Shown: positions 34,170 through 42,139, counted from the first letter of the stretch. The stretch is 64,000 nt of DNA from JAXGPX01 sp040766745 (GCA_040766745.1 JAXGPX010000001.1:372001-436000), one strand, 5' to 3'. Notes: generated by a model not told the origin, from the letters alone. Made by a program: numbers and translations.

Positions 34170-35201
34170 GTGGAAGATAGCAAGATGGCCGTTTCGCAAT
34201 CACACGGCGAGGGGGCCACAATAAACCTGGTTGTTCAATATAGGTATTTGGGGGAACGGCTGGATGCCTACATAGCCGGGCAACCTGAGGCGAATCTTTC
34301 AAGGTCCAGAGTCCAGGCCCTTATAGAAGAGGGAAGGGTCATTCTGAACGGCCAGGTTGTTAGCAAGCCTTCGGTGAAGGTAAAAACCGGGGATGCTATC
34401 GAGGTGATAATTCCACCTCCGAAGAAATGGGATGTGGAAGCCGAGCATATTTCTTTGGACATTATCTACGAAGACGGTGATGTTCTGGTTATAAACAAAC
34501 CCAGGGGAATGGTAGTTCACCCTGCGGCAGGCCACTGGGAGGGGACCTTGGTAAATGCTGTGTTAGGGCATTGTCCGGAAATCGCCGGCATAGGAGGGGA
34601 GGTTCGCCCGGGAATAGTCCACAGGTTGGATAAAGACACAACGGGCCTTTTAGTAGTTGCCAAAAACGAACCGGCCCTGAAGGCCCTTCAAGCCCAGATG
34701 AAAGCAAGAAAAGTAAAGCGGGAGTATATTGCCCTGTGCAAGGGCCGCTTTGGAGAAGATGGTGGAACCGTCGACGCACCTATCGGGCGGCATCCTGTAG
34801 ACCGAAAACGGATGGCTGTGATCAAGCCAGGTCCTGGACCTGGGACTTTATCCAGAGGCAGGGCCAGAGAGGCGGTGACAGACTGGAGGGTTGTTGCCCG
34901 GTTCGGTTCTGCCTATACCCTTATCACTGCAAGACTGCATACAGGTAGGACCCACCAGATTCGAGTTCACATGGCTTATATAAGCCACCCTGTGGTAGGA
35001 GATCCTGTGTACGGCAAGGCGGGAAGAGAGTTGGACCTGCCAGGGCAGGCTCTTCATGCATTCAGACTCGGGCTGTTTCTCGGTGACAATTATGATGAAT
35101 ACCGGGAGTTTACAGCACCGTTGCCCGAAGATTTCCGTCAGGTATTATTGAGCCTGAAAAACAAGTATGGGGAGGAGTTTCCTTCATGGTTAATGATTTA
35201 G
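34170..35201 (+). CDS. rluD: RluD-family 23S rRNA pseudouridine synthase
   Basis: Isomerises uridine to pseudouridine in rRNA. An N-terminal S4 domain (about residues 25-85, with RLDAYIAG and SRSRVQALIEEGRVILNG) is followed by the catalytic domain with HRLDKDTTG, whose aspartate is D154. GRTHQIRVHM is near the C-terminus. 343 residues from GTG 34170; ATG 34185 is also possible. It overlaps pyrE by 16 bases. Equivalent to Bacillus YlyB by position. Confidence 0.92.
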   Translation: MEDSKMAVSQSHGEGATINLVVQYRYLGERLDAYIAGQPEANLSRSRVQALIEEGRVILNGQVVSKPSVKVKTGDAIEVIIPPPKKWDVEAEHISLDIIYEDGDVLVINKPRGMVVHPAAGHWEGTLVNAVLGHCPEIAGIGGEVRPGIVHRLDKDTTGLLVVAKNEPALKALQAQMKARKVKREYIALCKGRFGEDGGTVDAPIGRHPVDRKRMAVIKPGPGPGTLSRGRAREAVTDWRVVARFGSAYTLITARLHTGRTHQIRVHMAYISHPVVGDPVYGKAGRELDLPGQALHAFRLGLFLGDNYDEYREFTAPLPEDFRQVLLSLKNKYGEEFPSWLMI

Positions 35202-35857
35202 ATCGAAAAGTGATGAAAGAGAAAGTGGCAAAGATACTCATAGATATAGAGGCGGTAGGTGCCAGGCCTGATGAGCCTTTTACACTGACTTCGGGAACAA
35301 AAAGCCCTGTGTACATAGATTGCCGCCGGTTGATCTCCTTTGTGCCTGAGAGGGAGGAGGCCATAGGGTTCATGCAGCGACTGGTTGAAGATGCAGTAGA
35401 CGGGCAACTAGATGCAATTGCAGGGGGCGAGACTGCAGGAATACCCTATGCTGCTTTTTTGAGCTGGAAAATGGGCCTTCCTATGCTTTACGTGCGCAAG
35501 AAACCAAAGGGGTTCGGAAAAAACGCCATGGTAGAGGGCAACGTCGTTGAAGGGTCCCGTGTGGTCCTGGTCGAAGACCTTATTTTTGATGGCGGGAGTA
35601 AAGTGAATTTCATAGAGGGCCTTAGGAAGGCTGGCCTGATGGTAAACCATGTGTTTACGGTTGCTTCCTATGCGCTTAACGAGGAGTATGAAAAGACCCT
35701 GGGGTCAATTGACGTGAAAGTCTCGTGGCTTACAGACTGGCCCACAATCGTTGATGTTGCAGAAAACACAGGGTATTTCAGCAAAGACGCAGCGTCAACA
35801 GTAAGAGAGTTTCTTGCTGATCCGCACAAATGGTCCAGAGCTAGGGGCGGGAAATGA
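35186..35857 (+). CDS. pyrE: Orotate phosphoribosyltransferase
   Basis: Converts orotate and PRPP to OMP in pyrimidine synthesis. Visible are TLTSGTKSPVYIDCR near the N-terminus, YVRKKPKGFGK and the PRPP-binding loop VVLVEDLIFDGGS (about residues 123-135). 223 residues. The start lies inside the rluD end (16-base overlap) with GGGGAGG before it. No other pyr gene is near, unlike in Bacillus, where the pyr operon follows ylyB. Confidence 0.93.
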   Translation: MVNDLDRKVMKEKVAKILIDIEAVGARPDEPFTLTSGTKSPVYIDCRRLISFVPEREEAIGFMQRLVEDAVDGQLDAIAGGETAGIPYAAFLSWKMGLPMLYVRKKPKGFGKNAMVEGNVVEGSRVVLVEDLIFDGGSKVNFIEGLRKAGLMVNHVFTVASYALNEEYEKTLGSIDVKVSWLTDWPTIVDVAENTGYFSKDAASTVREFLADPHKWSRARGGK

Positions 35858-35889
35858 GAACGGCGCTTGGCTTCCCAGGCGAGCCGTTC
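35858..35889 (+). terminator. Hairpin directly after pyrE
   Basis: GAACGGC (35858-35864) pairs with GCCGTTC (35883-35889), with a further imperfect inner stem GCTTGG/CCAGGC. No T run follows, so it may be an RNA-stability or Rho-type end. A second hairpin, GAGCGAGG/CCTCGCTC, lies at 35943-35976 and is followed by ATTATTT. Confidence 0.45.
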
Positions 35890-36058
35890 CCCTGGTCCGG
35901 ATGATGACACCAGGCCCGTGAGGCTTGGTTGGCCAAAAAGAAGAGCGAGGGTATACGGGTATTTTTCACCTCGCTCATTATTTCACGAAGTGCAGTTCGC
36001 TTTGTGGAATGCACCTGCTTACCCAGTGTGCTATGGAATTCCGTAACGACAAAGCGTA

Positions 36059-36271
36059 CTATATGACGTCTACTTCAGGTATACCGATACCTCTTAGGAA
36101 CATGAACTCAGGCTCGCCGATTCTCCTTATCACCATACTTCGCTCGTCTGAGCCTCGTCCGAAGAAGATAGCACCTGGCACCAGGCCCACGAAGAAGCCT
36201 ACTCCTACGCGGAAAACAAAAGGGAAAATCGGAAATCCTACGAAAATCTGGCTTTCAACACGGTCGTTCAT
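36059..36271 (-). CDS. Small hydrophobic protein, function unknown
   Basis: 70-residue product not matching a family I know. Two glycine- and phenylalanine-rich hydrophobic segments (about residues 9-27 and 28-38) and a conserved-looking C-terminal part with RRIGEPEFMF. A good ribosome site GGAGGGT lies eight bases before ATG 36271. An exact sigma-G type minus-10 lies about 54 bases upstream. It is divergent from the lipoprotein gene. The overlapping plus-strand frame 35925-36332 has no ribosome site. Confidence 0.5.
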   Translation of the reverse strand: MNDRVESQIFVGFPIFPFVFRVGVGFFVGLVPGAIFFGRGSDERSMVIRRIGEPEFMFLRGIGIPEVDVI

Positions 36272-36324
36272 TATTGTGACCCTCCGTTTAGATTCTCAAA
36301 ATAGAACACTACGCAGACATTACA

Positions 36325-36354
36325 TAGTATGAAGCCTGCAAATAGTAGGTTACA
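36325..36354 (-). promoter_or_regulatory. Possible sigma-G promoter of the small hydrophobic protein gene
   Basis: Minus strand: CATACTA (complement of 36325-36331) equals the sigma-G minus-10 consensus. TGTAAC (complement of 36349-36354), 17 bases upstream, matches TGAATA at only three positions. The spacing fits, but the minus-35 is weak. Confidence 0.35.
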
Positions 36355-36456
36355 TAACGCCTTGGAAATTATGGGACCATTAACGCGGAGCGAATCCGGG
36401 AACCTTTTTGCTCATTCGAGTGTCGAATATAAGAGATTACGTCGGAGGTGGTTTTA

Positions 36457-36909
36457 TTGCGGAGACGGCAATTATTGTATCTATCAATCTGTTTGATGGC
36501 TCTGCTACTTGTAATATCAGGCTGCACAGAAGCTCCAAAGAAGGAACCTGTAGCAATGGAGCCTTCAATAGAGGAGGATTTAGAGCAAGTTCATCCAGAC
36601 GAAGACGTGAACTACACGTTCAATACCAGATTTTCCCTGGAGAATGCGTTGGATAGGGTAGGGCAGCTAAAAGAAATCTCAGTGCCGGAAGGCGAGCAAT
36701 TTATGGCGTTCAGCAATTCCATAGGCGCCGTTGAAGGTACTTTGCGCAAGCAAGACTACGAAATAAAAAGACTGGAGTTTGAACTTGCTAAGGTACTGTT
36801 TAGAGACGGCGAAATAACTAAGGAACAGCTGGATCAAAAAGAATCAGCCTATAACGAGGCTGTAAGCGATTTTAAGGCCTTCTGGAAGTCGTTTGGTATA
36901 TCTGATTGA
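36457..36909 (+). CDS. Small lipoprotein, function unknown
   Basis: Basic N-terminus, hydrophobic stretch and lipobox LVISGC (Cys at about residue 23) mark a lipoprotein processed by LspA. The mature part is acidic and mostly helical (about 60-150), with KRLEFELAKVLFRDGEITKEQLDQKE suggesting a helical hairpin in two pieces. 150 residues. TTG 36457 is chosen because GGAGGTGG at 36444-36451 overlaps the more upstream GTG 36448. No family recognised. Confidence 0.65.
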   Translation: MRRRQLLYLSICLMALLLVISGCTEAPKKEPVAMEPSIEEDLEQVHPDEDVNYTFNTRFSLENALDRVGQLKEISVPEGEQFMAFSNSIGAVEGTLRKQDYEIKRLEFELAKVLFRDGEITKEQLDQKESAYNEAVSDFKAFWKSFGISD

Positions 36910-36979
36910 ATACCGCTCACAACGGCTGTTATTGAACCTCTGGTAACATCGCCGACAGCGAAACAGCCATCTAGGTTGA

Positions 36980-37021
36980 AGGTTAAGTAGAATTGGATCG
37001 CAGTCAGGTTACCAATACAGG
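36980..37021 (+). repeat. Duplicated intergenic element, copy A
   Basis: About 42 bases containing AGGTTAAGTAGA and, after a variable stretch, CGCAGTCAGGTTACCAATAC. The same two blocks recur in copy B at 37353-37393. Both copies are followed by TGTCAA, TGAGCCGGA and an inverted TCCGGCT. In copy A the last hairpin is opened by a 40-base insert. It lies after the small lipoprotein gene. No Rfam family was recognised by eye. Confidence 0.55.
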
Positions 37022-37053
37022 ATCAACGCAGTCCTTGACATAACCACTGTCAA

Positions 37054-37115
37054 TTGAGCCGGAACCGCCGGGGAAGTAAGAGGCTGAGCCCTTGAAACCA
37101 GGCATTCCGGCTCAA
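37054..37115 (+). terminator. Large hairpin with T run, 3' part of element A
   Basis: TTGAGCCGGAA (37054-37064) and TTCCGGCTCAA (37105-37115) form a perfect 11-bp stem around 40 bases, followed by CAATTTTT. It can terminate the lipoprotein transcript. The long internal loop is unusual for a plain terminator and could form part of a structured RNA. Confidence 0.55.
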
Positions 37116-37352
37116 CAATTTTTGCGATCCTAGTTAACATAATGTATATTATAGGACGTTAAGCAATATTCCAGATAACTGTGAGCAACAAGCCCTTACA
37201 TGCTCTCAATACATGTTTCCTTATTGCGTAATTACTTACTGGTTTGATTTGCTTGGTTCCTGCTATATGGAAGGTTTTTTGAGACAAAGATAGAATATAC
37301 ATCTAATACTTTGGATGCCGAAAGAAGACAGCACATGCGGCACATATGTTGC

Positions 37353-37420
37353 AGGTTAAGCAGAGTCAGGCCGCAGTCAGGTTACGATACAGGTTGTCAA
37401 GTGAGCCGGATTCTCCGGCT
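37353..37420 (+). repeat. Duplicated intergenic element, copy B, upstream of the NlpC/P60 gene
   Basis: AGGTTAAGCAGA and CGCAGTCAGGTTACGATAC repeat the blocks of copy A. They are followed by TTGTCAAGTGAGCCGGA and a tight hairpin AGCCGGA-TTC-TCCGGCT at 37404-37420. It sits 27 bases before the NlpC/P60 start, in the place of a 5' untranslated regulatory element. The remaining bases from 37116 to 37352 show no gene. Confidence 0.55.
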
Positions 37421-37446
37421 AGAGGGTCTGAGGTGAGTTACATAAA

Positions 37447-38694
37447 GTGCCAATACGCAGGAGAACAAGTACACATGGGGGTCGCTTGGAAATAATGAAG
37501 AGACATGGCTTAGGAGCGAAAATGGTACACGTGGCCTTGTATTTGCTTGCTGTGGCCTTGATTGCATTATCTTTAGGGTGCCGTGCCGAGGAGCCTCAGC
37601 AGCCCCAATCGGTTAAGCCCCCTGAAGACAGTGATATTTCACTGATGGTAAGTCAAACCATAGACGAAGTGCTCAAATCAACCCCCTTGACCAAAAGGGA
37701 GATGATTTTCTCTGTTAATCATAGCACTGATAGTGCCACTGTCACTCTTACAGGCCAAACCAGCAACGAGGCCGTAAAAACTCAGGTAATAGAGAAAATA
37801 TTGCAGATTCAGGGAGTAGGCGTTGTTGATGAGATTGTGGTGCTCCCTGCCCCTCCCTTGGATGAAACACCTTGGGGTATAGTGACTTGCCCTGTTGTCA
37901 GTCTTGGTGATGCTCCAGGCAAATCAGGAGACGATCACACGGTAACCCAGGCCAGGCTTGGCGATATAGTGAGAATTTTGTACCAGGAAAACGACTGGTA
38001 TTTGGTTCAGATGGCCGACAATTATCTTGGCTGGATTTCTCCTGATTGCGTATTATTAGGAGACAGGTCAATGGTAGACCAGTTCTTCAAAGGTTCTGTA
38101 GCCATGATTAGGTCGAAGATGGCAGCTGCCTTGGATGCCCCTGACGGAAAGCAGATATTCGATAAGCGCTTGGTTCAGGGTTCAGTCATCCCTGTTTCGG
38201 AGGCCAAGGGCGACTGGGTTGTGCTAGACCTGCCGGGAGGCCGTAAGGCCTATGTAAAGGCTGCTCACGTTGAAGAATACGAGTCTATGGATCAGGTATT
38301 TGCGCAGCAAAAAGGTGCCGGAGCCGTTATTGAAGACGCCAAACAGTATTTGGGACTTCCCTATCTATGGGGCGGTTGTACATCATACGGGTTTGACTGC
38401 TCAGGTTTCACGCAATTCATTTTCAAATTAAACGGTTACCATCTTCGAAGAGATGCAGATTTGCAGTATATGCAAGGGGATTCAGTAACCCAGGCCGATT
38501 TGGTACCTGGAGATTTGGTTTTCTTCCAGACCTACAGAGAAGGTGCTTCCCACGTTGGAATATACATCGGTGATTCCCGGTTTATCCACTCAGGCAGCGG
38601 AGGCGTAGCGATAAACAGTTTTGATCCTTCTCGCCAGGATTATTCAGCATCATTGAGCCAGAAGTACTTGGGAGCACGGCGAGTAATCAAGTGA
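37447..38694 (+). CDS. NlpC/P60 cell-wall hydrolase lipoprotein with SH3 domains
   Basis: Secreted peptidoglycan endopeptidase. A signal sequence ends in lipobox ALSLGC (Cys at about residue 50). A BON-like domain (about 75-140), two SH3b domains (about 145-205 and 215-280) and a C-terminal NlpC/P60 domain follow. In the last, DCSGF holds the catalytic Cys, SHVGIY the His and FIHSG the third polar residue. 415 residues from GTG 37447, after GAGGTGAG; ATG 37495 would shorten the n-region. It is preceded by duplicated element B and followed by a terminator. Confidence 0.85.
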   Translation: MPIRRRTSTHGGRLEIMKRHGLGAKMVHVALYLLAVALIALSLGCRAEEPQQPQSVKPPEDSDISLMVSQTIDEVLKSTPLTKREMIFSVNHSTDSATVTLTGQTSNEAVKTQVIEKILQIQGVGVVDEIVVLPAPPLDETPWGIVTCPVVSLGDAPGKSGDDHTVTQARLGDIVRILYQENDWYLVQMADNYLGWISPDCVLLGDRSMVDQFFKGSVAMIRSKMAAALDAPDGKQIFDKRLVQGSVIPVSEAKGDWVVLDLPGGRKAYVKAAHVEEYESMDQVFAQQKGAGAVIEDAKQYLGLPYLWGGCTSYGFDCSGFTQFIFKLNGYHLRRDADLQYMQGDSVTQADLVPGDLVFFQTYREGASHVGIYIGDSRFIHSGSGGVAINSFDPSRQDYSASLSQKYLGARRVIK

Positions 38695-38708
38695 AGCAAA
38701 GGGAATAA

Positions 38709-38742
38709 GGCGGTATTCCCTGGATTCCAGGGCGATACCGCC
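38709..38742. terminator. Hairpin between convergent NlpC/P60 and LysM genes
   Basis: GGCGGTAT (38709-38716) pairs with ATACCGCC (38735-38742), and an inner stem CCCTGG/CCAGGG closes a 3-base loop. Position between convergent genes suits a two-way terminator, although T runs are short. Confidence 0.6.
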
Positions 38743-38770
38743 TCTCTTGGCCAACCTGGCTGCTTAAATC

Positions 38771-39610
38771 TTAGCCAAGCGCCCCCCCGGACGAAGGAAT
38801 CAGAACCACCTGGCCTGGCACAAGCACATTTGGGTTTGGAATCTGTGGATTGAATGCGATCAGTACATCTAGGCTTACGGCGAAACTCCGGGCTATAAAG
38901 AACATTGTATCGCCTGCTTGCACCACATATCTTCTGCCAGGCGACGGCCCGGGCCCCGGTGAAGGCGGCACAGGAACTCCTCCAGGTATAATTATGATTT
39001 CTCCTGCGATTATCATGTCTGGATTAGTCACCTGGGGATTCGCTCTTATCAGAACATCGAGTGATACTCCAAACCTTCTGGCTATGCTAAACATCGTATC
39101 GCCTGGCTGCACAACGTATTCTGTTCGCTTGGATGGGGGCATTTCAGGCGGTGTTGTAGGCGGCGGCATCCCCGGTGGAGCAGTATCTGCCTCAGGCAGC
39201 GTGATTTTGCACTTCACTGCAATTACCCGAACCAGTCGGACTTGCTCTGCCCTGCGCCTGGTTACCCTTTCTAGAATGGCCCTTTGGACAGGATCATGGG
39301 CAAGCGGGTCTATCCGGATGTATCCGTCGTCAATTGCAGTCATGAAATGCCGGTGAACGATTAGTATGCACTCGTGGAAGTCGTCGGGAACCCCTATGGC
39401 AACTACAGTCCCGGTACTGTCGATTCCCATTGATGCAAGCAATTCTGTACAATCAATGATTACAAGCCTGTGAATAGAAACCAGTTCATCTACTTCGGCC
39501 AGGCAATCGTGTTGTCCGGCCAGTTCCAAGCATTTTTCTAGCACCGGAACCAGCTGTTTTTCAGTCGTCCAGGTATAGAGACAAGCCTCATGAAGGGTGC
39601 TGTCAGTCAT
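38771..39610 (-). CDS. Protein with two C-terminal LysM domains
   Basis: 279 residues. An N-terminal domain of about 140 residues (no signal peptide, Cys- and His-containing, not recognised) is joined by a proline-rich linker to LysM 1 (YVVQPGDTMFSIARRFGVSL, about 168-212). A second P/G linker leads to LysM 2 (YVVQAGDTMFFIARSFAVSL, about 228-272). LysM binds peptidoglycan or spore cortex. Lack of a signal peptide fits a spore-coat protein made in the mother cell, as with SafA-type proteins; this is inference. AGGAG lies just before ATG 39610. Confidence 0.75.
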   Translation of the reverse strand: MTDSTLHEACLYTWTTEKQLVPVLEKCLELAGQHDCLAEVDELVSIHRLVIIDCTELLASMGIDSTGTVVAIGVPDDFHECILIVHRHFMTAIDDGYIRIDPLAHDPVQRAILERVTRRRAEQVRLVRVIAVKCKITLPEADTAPPGMPPPTTPPEMPPSKRTEYVVQPGDTMFSIARRFGVSLDVLIRANPQVTNPDMIIAGEIIIIPGGVPVPPSPGPGPSPGRRYVVQAGDTMFFIARSFAVSLDVLIAFNPQIPNPNVLVPGQVVLIPSSGGALG

Positions 39611-39716
39611 TTCTCCTCTCCCTCCGGATCAGTAAAAGTGGGACATGACGGTAGCCTCTCTCTTTTAGCCTATGTCCCTAAAGTTGTTTTGGTTACATGG
39701 ATGGTCCGGTATTGGG

Positions 39717-39995
39717 CTACTTCGGATGCTTTTTAACGTCTGGTTGGGCCCTTTGATCTGCGTTGGGCCATGGCCAAATGTCCTGGTCCAACCAGAAGTT
39801 TGCAGGCTCTTGCCAAAACCATTCTTCTTCCGGGTCCAGGGTATTTTCTTCCTTGCTTGCTACTTCGTCTGCTTGAGGGCCCTGAAAGTATGGGTCCTGG
39901 TAGTCAAGATCTAAAGGTGTTTCTAGGCCGAAAATATTCTTATCCGGGGGTTGCTGATGTATGGGGTTGTCCTTTTCAGGTTGTTTGCCGCTCAC
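39717..39995 (-). CDS. Small acidic, aromatic-rich protein of unknown function
   Basis: 92 residues rich in D, E, Q, P, W and F (for example EEEWFWQEP and FWLDQDIWPWP), with a short basic end. It looks unstructured; no signal peptide or membrane helix. GTG 39995 has AGGAGGTTA (complement of 40001-40009) at good spacing, which is the main reason for calling it real. It lies between the LysM gene and lexA. No family recognised. Confidence 0.55.
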   Translation of the reverse strand: MSGKQPEKDNPIHQQPPDKNIFGLETPLDLDYQDPYFQGPQADEVASKEENTLDPEEEWFWQEPANFWLDQDIWPWPNADQRAQPDVKKHPK

Positions 39996-40086
39996 TTGAA
40001 TAACCTCCTATACGAGACGTTGCTACTTAAGACACTCCTGATTTAAGGAATTCCCAGGAGGTTCAATGAATATGTACGCCCTATAT

Positions 40087-40100
40087 CAAACTTATGTTTG
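40087..40100. promoter_or_regulatory. Probable LexA-binding SOS box of lexA
   Basis: CAAACTTATGTTTG matches the Bacillota SOS box CGAACRNRYGTTYG at 12 of 14 positions and is itself an inverted repeat. It overlaps the minus-35 of a possible promoter TTGCTT (40098-40103), 17 bases, TAAACT (40121-40126), upstream of lexA. This arrangement would give autorepression. Confidence 0.6.
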
Positions 40101-40179
40101 CTTTTGGGAATGGTTGATGGTAAACTTCCTTGTAAGAAGCCCGTTTTCCATAGGATTTGACCAATGAGGAGAGGTAAAC

Positions 40180-40791
40180 ATGGAGAAACTCACTTTTCAG
40201 CAGGCGAAAGTTCTGGAAGTGATACGCCAGTACATACGGGAAACAGGGTATCCCCCGTCAGTAAGGGAACTTGGCGAAAGGCTAGGGCTCAAGTCTACGG
40301 CCACTGTTCACAGCCACCTAAGAACTTTGGAGCGCAAAGGATATCTAAGAAGAACTGCTCAAAAATCACGAGCCTTTAACCTTACAGAAGAACTTGAAGA
40401 TAATCAACCTGCGCCTGCTGTTATGGTACCCCTTGTAGGAATGGTTAGGGCAGGCCTGCCTGTACTGGCTGTAGAGAATATCGATGAGTTTGTTCCACTT
40501 CCCCGTTCATTTGTAAAGTCCGAGAATGTATTTATGCTCCAGGTCGAAGGAGACAGCATGATTGGGGCAGGCATTTTCGAAGGTGACCTGGTCCTAATTA
40601 GGCAGCAGGACAGTGCGGAAAACGGAGACATTGTAGTGGCTCTTATCGATGAAGAAGCCACAGTGAAAACATTCTACAAGGAAAAGGATTCAGTTAGGCT
40701 ACAGCCTGAAAACCCCAACCTTGAGCCAATAGTGTCCAAAGAAGTTCGCATACTTGGCAAGGTTATTGGGCTCTATAGGTCTTTGCATTGA
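40180..40791 (+). CDS. lexA: SOS repressor LexA
   Basis: Represses DNA-damage genes and self-cleaves with activated RecA. An N-terminal winged helix (about residues 1-70, with GYPPSVRELGERLGLKS) and a C-terminal peptidase domain are seen. The cleavage bond is A91-G92 in VRAGLP, and the catalytic pair is S126 (GDSMI) and K163 (ATVKTF). 203 residues. ATG with GAGGAGAGG upstream. Its last 29 bases overlap the convergent ynbB-like gene. recX, and presumably recA, lie at the far end of the window. Confidence 0.96.
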   Translation: MEKLTFQQAKVLEVIRQYIRETGYPPSVRELGERLGLKSTATVHSHLRTLERKGYLRRTAQKSRAFNLTEELEDNQPAPAVMVPLVGMVRAGLPVLAVENIDEFVPLPRSFVKSENVFMLQVEGDSMIGAGIFEGDLVLIRQQDSAENGDIVVALIDEEATVKTFYKEKDSVRLQPENPNLEPIVSKEVRILGKVIGLYRSLH

Positions 40792-42139
40792 CTTGCTTGG
40801 AATTGTGTTTTTCTCCAATTGAAGCAAGGGCATCTTTGGCCCTCAAGCAAGCATAGATAACGTGTTCTTTTGTGAGCCCTCCCTGTAGATACGCAGTGTA
40901 TGGATGAGTAAACGGGCCATCGCAGGACAGTTCAATTGAAGCCCCCTGAACGAAGGTTCCTGCAGCCATAATTACCTGGTGAGCATATCCCGGCATGTCC
41001 CAGGGCTCTGGTGTGGCAAATGAATCGATTGGCGAAGCTTCTTGTATGGCCCTGGAGAAAGATTTCAGTTTTTCCGGGTGCTCAAGGATTATTTCCTGAA
41101 CTATATCCCCTCTTTGCTCGAAGGGGCCAGGGTCCACCTGGTAGCCTAGCTTACCAAAGAACAAGGCAGCGAATGACGCACCTTTTAGGGCCTCCCCTAC
41201 TACTTTTGGAGCCAGAAAGAGCCCCTGGTAGGCGTCTCTGTATCCATAAGGGTTACTTCCCGCCTCTTTTCCCAGTCCCGGTGCGTAAAGTGATCCTGCA
41301 ACAAGGTCAACGTATTTTTCCTGGCCTACTACATACCCACCTGTGGCGGTTAGGCCTCCTCCAGGGTTCTTGATTAACGAGCCTGCTGTTATAGAAACGC
41401 CAAGAGCCGGGGGTTCCAATACATCTGTGAATTCACAGTAGCAGTTGTCTACAAATGTGATTATGTGAGGCCACTTGTTCCTCACTAGTTCCATGAAAGT
41501 GCCAAGGGATGCTATAGATATAGTCTTTCTGTGAGAGTACCCACGGGACCGTTGTATCAGAACTAACCTAGTACTTGAGGTGATGCTTCTTTCGAGTTCC
41601 TGCCTTAACATATCTTCGTCAATGGCACCGGCCTCAAAGTCAATAAGGCATGAGGTCTCCCGGTACTCTATACCGAAGTCTTTAAGGCTGCCTGGTTGCA
41701 CTTGTTGCAGTTGGCAATCTGTCTGTCTTGCAGGTTCACATTGGGGCCCTATGCCTATGACAGGCTGAAGTGTCTCGTATGGCGTACCGGTGACAGACAG
41801 CAGTTCATCTTCTGGACGGAGCAGGCCAAAAAGGGCAGTTTTCAAGACATGGGTTCCTGAGGTCCATGCAAGACGTACAAGGGCAGATTCACCGCCGAAA
41901 ACCTGTGCAAATAATGACTCCAGGCCTTCCCTGCCCGTATCCTGGTACCCGTATCCAGTAGATGGCCACATATGTGTCAGAGAGATTCTTGAATCACTGA
42001 AGGCCCTCAGCACTTTGATTTGGTTTGAAAACACCAGTTCATCTATGTGCTTCCAGGCGTCTTCCAGTTGTTCGGTACACTCTTGCGCGAGCTGTAGAGT
42101 GTTCGGATCCACGTTTAGGTGCATCGAGTTTAGTTTCAA
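40763..42139 (-). CDS. ynbB: YnbB-like PLP enzyme (methionine gamma-lyase/aluminium resistance family)
   Basis: Fold-type I PLP enzyme of unproven function. The PLP lysine is in SLIKNPGGG, and FVDNCYCEF holds the conserved aspartate region. 458 residues from TTG 42139, preferred because AAGGTGATG lies just before it; an upstream start at 42178 would overlap hflX by 32 bases. It follows hflX and spoVK in the same order as spoVK-ynbA-ynbB in Bacillus. The older name, aluminium resistance protein, is not well supported. Confidence 0.85.
   Translation of the reverse strand: MKLNSMHLNVDPNTLQLAQECTEQLEDAWKHIDELVFSNQIKVLRAFSDSRISLTHMWPSTGYGYQDTGREGLESLFAQVFGGESALVRLAWTSGTHVLKTALFGLLRPEDELLSVTGTPYETLQPVIGIGPQCEPARQTDCQLQQVQPGSLKDFGIEYRETSCLIDFEAGAIDEDMLRQELERSITSSTRLVLIQRSRGYSHRKTISIASLGTFMELVRNKWPHIITFVDNCYCEFTDVLEPPALGVSITAGSLIKNPGGGLTATGGYVVGQEKYVDLVAGSLYAPGLGKEAGSNPYGYRDAYQGLFLAPKVVGEALKGASFAALFFGKLGYQVDPGPFEQRGDIVQEIILEHPEKLKSFSRAIQEASPIDSFATPEPWDMPGYAHQVIMAAGTFVQGASIELSCDGPFTHPYTAYLQGGLTKEHVIYACLRAKDALASIGEKHNSKQVNAKTYRAQ

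Noticed and set aside
35925..36332. 135-codon plus-strand open frame after pyrE
   Set aside because: No ribosome site, odd composition (long K/P/T/R run), and it overlaps the better supported minus-strand gene 36059-36271.
36920..37021. Possible c-di-GMP-I riboswitch (GCGAAACAGCC, later CAGGTTACC)
   Set aside because: Spacing and the paired regions do not fit; GGCTGTT/AACAGCC pairing suggests another fold. Left as an unknown element.
37085..37110. Resemblance to part of a SAM-I riboswitch (CTGAGCCCTTGAAACC)
   Set aside because: The other conserved SAM-I helices and kink-turn are not visible and the downstream gene is not a methionine or sulfur gene.
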